Shown in pieces: positions 58,946 to 64,000 of a DNA stretch of 64,000 nt (position 1 is the stretch's first letter; every line of letters starts with the position of its first letter). Source of the stretch: an uncultured Clostridia bacterium (GTDB lineage: Bacteria; Bacillota; Clostridia; UBA1381); the NCBI GenBank assembly GCA_947627795.1, contig CANQXJ010000002.1, forward strand, positions 1-64,000. The letters are read 5' to 3'. The position numbers and the translations under genes were made by a program. The notes under the pieces are model-generated. The model did no database searches. It had not been told where the DNA came from and saw only the letters and a program-made list of their open reading frames with translations.

Positions 58946-59425
58946 GTGGCGCAGAATTTTACCGAGAAGAAAGCCGCCGGGCTAAGGGAATTTTTATTCA
59001 CGCTCGTTATGGCGTGCGTTTGCTACGGGATTGGACGGCTTGTGAGGGACGCGCTGACGTCGTATAAGGTCGTAGGCGATTTGATTACAATCGCGCTCGG
59101 CTGCGTTTTGGCTTATTTCGTAATTACGCGATACGCGTCGAGCTATACGTATTCCGTCGGAGACGGCGTTCTTAAGGTGACGCGCTCGATAGGGCACAGA
59201 GTCACGGCGGTCGAGACGGATATTTCCTCGATAAAGAGGATAAGCGCGTCAAAGCCGGATAAAGCGCCGGAACATGTATATAAAATGACTCCGTATATAC
59301 TGCCGAACAAGCGTACGCGGTACGTGGTTTTCAGGCAGGGAAAGGCTGAAAAGATGATTGTTTTCGCGCCTTCAAACGAGCTTTTAAAGGCACTGAAGGC
59401 GGATAAGCATACTGAAAGGAAGTAA
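58946..59425 (+). CDS. small membrane protein with PH-like domain, unknown function
   Basis: 159 aa, GTG start after CGGAG. Two N-terminal membrane segments (about 14-32 and 42-61), then a cytoplasmic beta-rich part (YSVGDGVLKVTRSIGHRV, ETDISSIKRIS) resembling bacterial PH/YdbS-like folds. The stop codon overlaps the ricT start region. No family assigned. Confidence 0.75.
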   Translation: MAQNFTEKKAAGLREFLFTLVMACVCYGIGRLVRDALTSYKVVGDLITIALGCVLAYFVITRYASSYTYSVGDGVLKVTRSIGHRVTAVETDISSIKRISASKPDKAPEHVYKMTPYILPNKRTRYVVFRQGKAEKMIVFAPSNELLKALKADKHTERK

Positions 59426-60273
59426 TGAAAATGATAGATATAATCGGCGTGCGCTTTAAGCCGACGGGCAAGACCTACTATTTCGCGCCGAAGGATCTTG
59501 ACATAAAAAAGGGCGACCACGTTGTGGTGGAAACGAGCCGCGGCGTTGAATACGGCGACGTTGTTATCGGCAGAAAGGCTCTTCCGGATGAAAAAGTACC
59601 CACCCCTTTGAAGGACGTAATGCGTATTGCGACCGAGGAGGACACAAAACGGCGCGAGGAAAACAAGCTGAAGGAGAAGGAAGCCTTCGGGATATGCCTT
59701 GAAAAGATAAAGAAGCACGGTCTGGAAATGAAGCTTATAGAGGTGGAATACGCGTTTGACGGCAGCAAGGTGCTGTTCTATTTCACCGCCGACGGACGCG
59801 TGGACTTCCGCGAGCTTGTAAAGGATCTGGCGACGGTATTCAGAACGCGCATAGAGCTGAGACAGATAGGCGTGCGCGACGAGTCGAAAACTCTCGGCAG
59901 CATCGGCGTTTGCGGAAGGAGCCTGTGCTGCTCGGAATTCCTTGACGAGTTCGTTCCGGTGTCTATAAAAATGGCGAAGGAGCAGGGCTTGTCGCTTAAT
60001 CCCTCGAAAATCTCGGGAGCCTGCGGCAGGCTTATGTGCTGCCTGAAATACGAGCAGGACGTTTACGAGGAGCTTGCGAAAACCACGCCGCGCAAGGGCT
60101 CGATAGTCAAAACACCCGACGGAAAGGGCGTAGTCGAGAATGTGAGCATGCTCAAGGGCAATGTCCGCGTCCGCTTCGAGGAGCATAATGAGAAGGTTCT
60201 GCGCGACTATAATGTGAAAAATATCAAAATTTTAAAGCGCGCGGCTGAGAATTCTGACGATATTGACGAATAA
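59425..60273 (+). CDS. ricT: PSP1/RicT (YaaT) family protein
   Basis: 282 aa. IIGVRFKPTGKTYYF, GVEYGDVVIG and the paired cysteine motifs CGRSLCC and CGRLMCCLKY are PSP1/RicT signatures; the cysteines bind Fe-S clusters in Bacillus RicT, part of the complex that assists RNase Y mRNA maturation. Its partners RicA and RicF are not in the window. Confidence 0.9.
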   Translation: MKMIDIIGVRFKPTGKTYYFAPKDLDIKKGDHVVVETSRGVEYGDVVIGRKALPDEKVPTPLKDVMRIATEEDTKRREENKLKEKEAFGICLEKIKKHGLEMKLIEVEYAFDGSKVLFYFTADGRVDFRELVKDLATVFRTRIELRQIGVRDESKTLGSIGVCGRSLCCSEFLDEFVPVSIKMAKEQGLSLNPSKISGACGRLMCCLKYEQDVYEELAKTTPRKGSIVKTPDGKGVVENVSMLKGNVRVRFEEHNEKVLRDYNVKNIKILKRAAENSDDIDE

Positions 60274-60287
60274 TTTAATAAAAACTA

Positions 60288-60316
60288 TTGAAGTATTGAA
60301 AAAAGTGTGTTATAAT
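60288..60316 (+). promoter_or_regulatory. promoter of the ferredoxin gene
   Basis: TTGAAG, 17-bp spacer, TATAAT. The ~70-nt leader contains two small hairpins (GAGCG..CGCTC and GCATTG..CAATGC). Confidence 0.75.
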
Positions 60317-60394
60317 ATAGATATAAAGGAGCGTTGAGATTCGGCGCTCATGCATTGGGGGTCAATGCGAAGTATTTTAAGGAGGTGTATGTAA

Positions 60395-60565
60395 ATGGCA
60401 TACAAAATCAGTGACGATTGCATCAGCTGCGGCGCTTGCGCTGCGGAATGTCCGGTAAGCGCTATAAGCGAGGGCGACAGCAAGTACGTTATAGACGCTG
60501 ATACCTGCATCGAATGCGGTGCGTGCGCAGGCGTATGTCCGGTAGGAGCTCCGGCACAGGACTAA
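60395..60565 (+). CDS. 2[4Fe-4S] ferredoxin
   Basis: 56 aa, below the ORF-track cutoff. ATG follows AAGGAGGTG. Two CxxCxxCxxxCP motifs (CISCGACAAECP and CIECGACAGVCP) bind two cubane clusters. Clostridial-type low-potential electron carrier for anaerobic metabolism. Monocistronic with its own promoter and terminator. Confidence 0.97.
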   Translation: MAYKISDDCISCGACAAECPVSAISEGDSKYVIDADTCIECGACAGVCPVGAPAQD

Positions 60566-60575
60566 TTTGAAGGAG

Positions 60576-60613
60576 AAAGCGCTGTCGGAATGTGAGTTCC
60601 CTCAGCGCTTTTT
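60576..60613 (+). terminator. intrinsic terminator after the ferredoxin gene
   Basis: AAAGCGCTG / CAGCGCTTT stem with T tract. Confidence 0.85.
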
Positions 60614-60647
60614 CTATAGATAAAGCTTTATACATATGGAGGAAAAT

Positions 60648-62600
60648 ATGAAGAAACTCATAACCCTTACAATTGCCGCTGTCACGGCTCTTTCGCTGTG
60701 CGGCTGCGGCAAGGGATATGTAAGTCCCGAACGCGCCGAGCGCAAAGGGGACAACGGTTTGAACTGGACAGTATTGGTATATATGTGCGGCGGCGCTCAG
60801 GAATCGAGACACGGCGCGGCAAGCGAGGCTCTTAAGGAAATGTGTAAGACCGACTATCCCGAAAATATAAATGTAATCGTGCAGACAGGAGGATGCGGCG
60901 ATTGGAAGATTGACGGCATTTACGGCGATTATCTGCAGAGATTTGAAATGCAGAAGGACGGCATGTATATGGTCGACCAAAAGCTCGCGTCCAATATGGG
61001 CAGCTACGGAACGCTTACCGATTTCCTTAATTGGGGCGTGGCGAGCTATCCGGCGGAGCGGTACGCGATAGTCCTTTGGGACGGCGGCGCAGGAAGCGGA
61101 GGCGTGGCGCATGACGGGCTTAACGGCAATGACGGGCTCAGTCTTGAAGAACTCGCATATGGCATAGGAATTACAAACATAAACTATGATTTGATCGTTT
61201 TCGACGCGTCGCTGATGTCGAGTATAGAGGCGGCTTCCGCTCTTGCGCCTTACGCGGATTATATGGCGGCTTCTCCGGATTATATGCCGGTCGGATTGGA
61301 TTATGAGGGTATTTTTAATTATCTTTCGGAGAATCCGGACACGTCGGTCGCCGATTTCGGAAGAGTTATATGCGATACATACTACGAAAAATGCGAAAAA
61401 AACAAAGCTGCCGATAACGCGATAATGACGGTTATGGATCTATCGAGAATGTCGTCGCTTATGCAGGCGTTCGACGGTATGGCGGGAATAATGCTTACAT
61501 CCACCGACGGACTTGCCAATTACGCGAGAATTTCGCGCGCGGCGCGCGGCGCGTACCGCTACGGAGGGCAGACCGATTACGAGGGCTACAGCAACGCTGT
61601 TGACGTCGGCGATTTGGCGGTAAAGCTTGCGGAATATGTAGGACAGCCGAGCGATATACTGAGGCAGATCTTAGACGAAGCGGTGATTTATAAAACGCAA
61701 AATCCCGAGCTTCCGCAAGATGCAAATATAAGCGGATTGAGCGTGTTTTATCCGTATATAACCGACGCGTACGCCGGTTACCGTCAAGGCGTAAGCGAGG
61801 AAATGATGGCGGAATATCTGCAAAATTCGGGAAGCGCGAACTATGCGAATTTTATAAGAAAAATATGCACTAATATAAATATGCCTTATGAAGAGGGAAC
61901 GGAAAACTACGAATCTTCCTGGGCATGGGTGGATTTTGTTTCACAGCGTGACAGCTTCGAATATTGGGTTCGGGTGAACGAACAAAATATGCTTGAGCTT
62001 AATATGCTCGGAGATATGGATATTGTCCGTAATGTAGCTTTTAACCTGTACAGAAACGACGATGTGACGGGAGAGCAGCTGATGCTCGGCCGTGACTACA
62101 ACACCGAGGTAAACTGGGACGGCGGAGTGTTTGTTGACGATTTCAATTTTGAGATATTTGAATTGGGAGGCAGCCCTGTTATGACGCTGCCGATAGAAAA
62201 TGATATGTACTCAATTCCGGTAATTCTTAACGGCGAAAGATCCAATATTCGCGCGAAGCGCGAGGACGCCGAAACCGGCGAGGTACGATATAAGCTTCTC
62301 GGCGCTTGGGAAGGCGTCGACTGGCAGAGCGGCATGGCGGACAGAGCCTTCAGGCGTATCAAGTTCAGAGACAAAATAACGCCGCTGTTAAAATCACTAA
62401 ATACCGGCGAGCTTGTTCAGGGCGAAACCTTTACGGTAGGTCCGTTCGGGGCGTCATTAAAAAAGAAAAAGATTCCTGACGGAAACTATACATTTGAGTA
62501 TGATATCAAAGACATATACGCTCAAAGCTCAACAAGCATGGCGGGACCTGTAAACATAAAAAAAGAACAAATGGACTGGTCGGCTGCGGTTGGATTATAA
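60648..62600 (+). CDS. clostripain-like (C11) lipoprotein lacking catalytic residues
   Basis: I use ATG 60648 (MKKLITLTIA), because the GGAGG site lies within the track's extra codons; 650 aa. Lipoprotein signal with lipobox LCGC. The C11 peptidase fold is recognisable: WTVLVYMCGG start, SYPAERYAIVLWD, DLIVFDASLMSSIEAA and YADYMAASPDYMP. In active C11 enzymes the second motif reads WDHGG and the third FDACLM; here His is Gly (track residue 150) and Cys is Ser (192). The protein is therefore probably a non-enzymatic surface lipoprotein. A ~250-residue C-terminal beta region follows. Confidence 0.85.
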   Translation: MKKLITLTIAAVTALSLCGCGKGYVSPERAERKGDNGLNWTVLVYMCGGAQESRHGAASEALKEMCKTDYPENINVIVQTGGCGDWKIDGIYGDYLQRFEMQKDGMYMVDQKLASNMGSYGTLTDFLNWGVASYPAERYAIVLWDGGAGSGGVAHDGLNGNDGLSLEELAYGIGITNINYDLIVFDASLMSSIEAASALAPYADYMAASPDYMPVGLDYEGIFNYLSENPDTSVADFGRVICDTYYEKCEKNKAADNAIMTVMDLSRMSSLMQAFDGMAGIMLTSTDGLANYARISRAARGAYRYGGQTDYEGYSNAVDVGDLAVKLAEYVGQPSDILRQILDEAVIYKTQNPELPQDANISGLSVFYPYITDAYAGYRQGVSEEMMAEYLQNSGSANYANFIRKICTNINMPYEEGTENYESSWAWVDFVSQRDSFEYWVRVNEQNMLELNMLGDMDIVRNVAFNLYRNDDVTGEQLMLGRDYNTEVNWDGGVFVDDFNFEIFELGGSPVMTLPIENDMYSIPVILNGERSNIRAKREDAETGEVRYKLLGAWEGVDWQSGMADRAFRRIKFRDKITPLLKSLNTGELVQGETFTVGPFGASLKKKKIPDGNYTFEYDIKDIYAQSSTSMAGPVNIKKEQMDWSAAVGL

Positions 62601-62610
62601 TTAAATACAC

Positions 62611-62640
62611 AAAACGGCAGGAGCATTTTCCTGTCGTTTT
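62611..62640 (+). terminator. intrinsic terminator after the C11-like gene
   Basis: AAAACGGCAGGA / TCCTGTCGTTTT stem with T run. Confidence 0.85.
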
Positions 62641-62658
62641 TGATGTGTAAAACAGCAA

Positions 62659-62691
62659 AAATGCCCCGAAATCAGCCGTTTCGGGGCATTT
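62659..62691 (-). terminator. intrinsic terminator of the acyl-CoA synthetase gene
   Basis: AAATGCCCCGAAA-type stem; on the minus strand it is followed by TTTTTGCTGTTTT. Two terminators sit back to back between these convergent genes. Confidence 0.85.
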
Positions 62692-62698
62692 AATTGAC

Positions 62699-64000
62699 TT
62701 AAACTCTGTATAAAAATCCGTTTTTTAAATCCTCGCGCGCCATCTGCTTCGCTTTGTAATGGAGCTTCTTACCCGTCGCGTTGAACGGAAGCTCGCTTAC
62801 GAAGCGGTAGTATCGCGGGCGCTTGTAATTCGCTATCATCGGGCTTTCCTTGCAGAATTTTTCAAGCTCCTCATACGTGAGCGAATCGTCGTCCTTTACC
62901 ACGTACGCGGTGACAAGCTCGCCGCGTATTTTATCGGGCGCGGAGGTCACGATGCAGTCCTTTACCTTCGGATGCGAATTTAAAACCTCCTCGACCTGTG
63001 TCGGGTAGATGTTCTCGCCGGAGGATATGATCATATCATCCTTGCGTCCGACGATCGTGACGTAGTTGTTTTCGTCCCATGTCGCGAGGTCGTTGGTGTA
63101 GATGTAATCCTTATAATACTTGCGCTCCGTTTCTTCCTCGTTGTTGTAGTAAACATACGGCGACTTAGCGGGCGATTTTATAATGACCTCGCCGACCTCG
63201 ATCCCGTTTTTGCGCGCAAGCTCGTCCGGCTCGGCTCTGCGGTCGTCGAATACCTTAACCACGCGCACCTCGTCGTCCACGCACGAGCCGCCCGCTGTTC
63301 CGGCGAATTCGGGCAAATCGAACGGGCGCAGGAATGTGTTCCAAAATGTTTCGGTAGTTCCGTAGCCGTTGAAAATATTCGGCGTGAGCGTTTTTTGGTA
63401 CCGTATGCATGCGGCTCTTTCGAGCGCGCTGCCCATAGTGACGATGCCTCTGAGCGAGCTTAAATCGCGACCGTCTTTGTCCTGCGAATCCGCGAGAGCT
63501 TCAAGCACCGTCGGCACGCCGATAACGAATGTGATACCGAATTTTTCCACGTATTCGAGACATTTGTCGGGGTGGAATTTGCGCATTATATAAAGACTTC
63601 CGCCCGCGTAAAGAGTGGGGCAGGGACCCGCGCAGTGCAGTCCGCCGCGGTGGAACCACGGAGTTGTATTCATGGTTTTGTCGGTGTGGTTCATCGGGAA
63701 ATGGATCATAACGTCGTGGCTCGAAAGCACCTCGTTGATACTCGTGAGCGGCACGCCCTTCTGCCGACCGGTTGTGCCGGAGGTGTAAAGACGCGTTGTT
63801 TCGTCGTAAATGTTAAGCTCGTAATCGAGTACAGGCTCGTCCTCGGACGCTCCCGAGATATACTCGTTATACGAAACCGACCAGTCGTTTTTCGCGTTCA
63901 AATCGTACGGATCAATCATAATAAGCGTTTTCGGCTTATACTCCGCCATGTCGATCGCCTGCCGTATATCATCCGCCTGCTCCGCCTCGAAGAACATTAC
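62699..64000 (-). CDS. AMP-dependent acyl-CoA synthetase/ligase (5' end outside window)
   Basis: At least 433 codons; the frame stays open to the right edge, so the ATG at 63997 is probably internal. ANL-superfamily motifs: P-loop RLYTSGTTGRQKGVP, NGYGTTETFW, TNDLATWDE, GRKDDMIISSGENIYP and the C-terminal catalytic Lys in NATGKKLHYKA. It activates a carboxylic acid as acyl-AMP then acyl-CoA (or another acceptor); substrate unclear. Confidence 0.9.
   Translation of the reverse strand, partial: VMFFEAEQADDIRQAIDMAEYKPKTLIMIDPYDLNAKNDWSVSYNEYISGASEDEPVLDYELNIYDETTRLYTSGTTGRQKGVPLTSINEVLSSHDVMIHFPMNHTDKTMNTTPWFHRGGLHCAGPCPTLYAGGSLYIMRKFHPDKCLEYVEKFGITFVIGVPTVLEALADSQDKDGRDLSSLRGIVTMGSALERAACIRYQKTLTPNIFNGYGTTETFWNTFLRPFDLPEFAGTAGGSCVDDEVRVVKVFDDRRAEPDELARKNGIEVGEVIIKSPAKSPYVYYNNEEETERKYYKDYIYTNDLATWDENNYVTIVGRKDDMIISSGENIYPTQVEEVLNSHPKVKDCIVTSAPDKIRGELVTAYVVKDDDSLTYEELEKFCKESPMIANYKRPRYYRFVSELPFNATGKKLHYKAKQMAREDLKNGFLYRV

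Noticed and set aside
59143-60186. 347-codon minus-strand ORF opposite ricT
   Set aside because: Shadow of ricT, whose cysteine motifs are intact in the plus frame.
1-64000. CRISPR array, prophage, tRNA or rRNA genes
   Set aside because: No regularly spaced repeats, phage structural genes, tRNA cloverleaf or rRNA sequence was seen.

Overview
This is a chromosomal segment of a Clostridia-type Firmicute, probably an uncultured gut or rumen plant-polysaccharide degrader. The evidence is a Gram-positive cell-wall set (MurT/GatD, LytR-CpsA-Psr protein, MltG), clostridial operon orders (zapA-U32, maf-mreBCD-PBP2-minC, rimP-nusA-ylxR-infB-rbfA-nrnA-truB-ribF, murT-gatD), strong AAGGAGG ribosome binding sites, and many near-consensus sigma-A promoters with 17-bp spacers. 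No tRNA, rRNA, CRISPR array, prophage or complete insertion sequence was seen.

Layout. 1-10.4 kb (minus): a secreted pectin/hemicellulose locus of rhamnogalacturonan acetylesterase, GH43, PL1 pectate lyase and a truncated GH51 arabinofuranosidase. 10.7-19.2 kb (plus): cell shape and division run zapA, U32 (RlhA-like), maf, mreBCD, PBP2, minC. 19.2-26.1 kb: a block between minC and minD with an alpha/beta hydrolase, phosphoglucomutase (minus), mltG-trmR, a 23-codon hydrophobic peptide with an antisense RNA (type I toxin-antitoxin-like), a TrhP-like U32 protein and a spacer holding a decayed copy of the minC 3' end. 26.2-27.4 kb: minD-mgsA. 27.5-32.7 kb: thiE-thiD (minus), a stalk-domain secreted protein, orphan trpB, a GGDEF protein and a small helical protein. 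32.7-45.9 kb (minus): one long run from rimP through infB, truB, ribF and glmU to pth and mfd, interrupted by two different inverted-repeat elements between glmU and pth. 46-52 kb: LytR-CpsA-Psr protein and queH (minus), then murT-gatD and a glucosaminidase-like protein (plus). 52.3-56.7 kb: rpmG-secE-nusG-rplK-rplA-rplJ-rplL, then DUF177-rpmF, with r-protein leader structures. 56.8-60.3 kb: a lone nuclease-like toxin gene, a free-standing structured RNA I cannot name, radA, a small membrane protein and ricT. 60.3-64 kb: a 2[4Fe-4S] ferredoxin, a clostripain-like lipoprotein that has lost both catalytic residues, and a truncated acyl-CoA synthetase (minus).

How the genes fit together. The first 10 kb would strip acetyl, arabinose and galacturonate groups from pectin. 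MreBCD, PBP2, MinCD, ZapA, MltG, MurT/GatD and the LCP protein cover wall growth and septum placement. TrhP and TrmR act in sequence on tRNA U34 hydroxylation and methylation. The most unusual items are the 57.25-57.40 kb RNA next to the solitary nuclease, the type I toxin-antitoxin-like module at 24.2-24.4 kb, the catalytically dead C11 homologue, the GGGACACTAAA array in the first U32 gene, and the minC-tail relic upstream of minD. All functional calls come from reading motifs; no database search was run.
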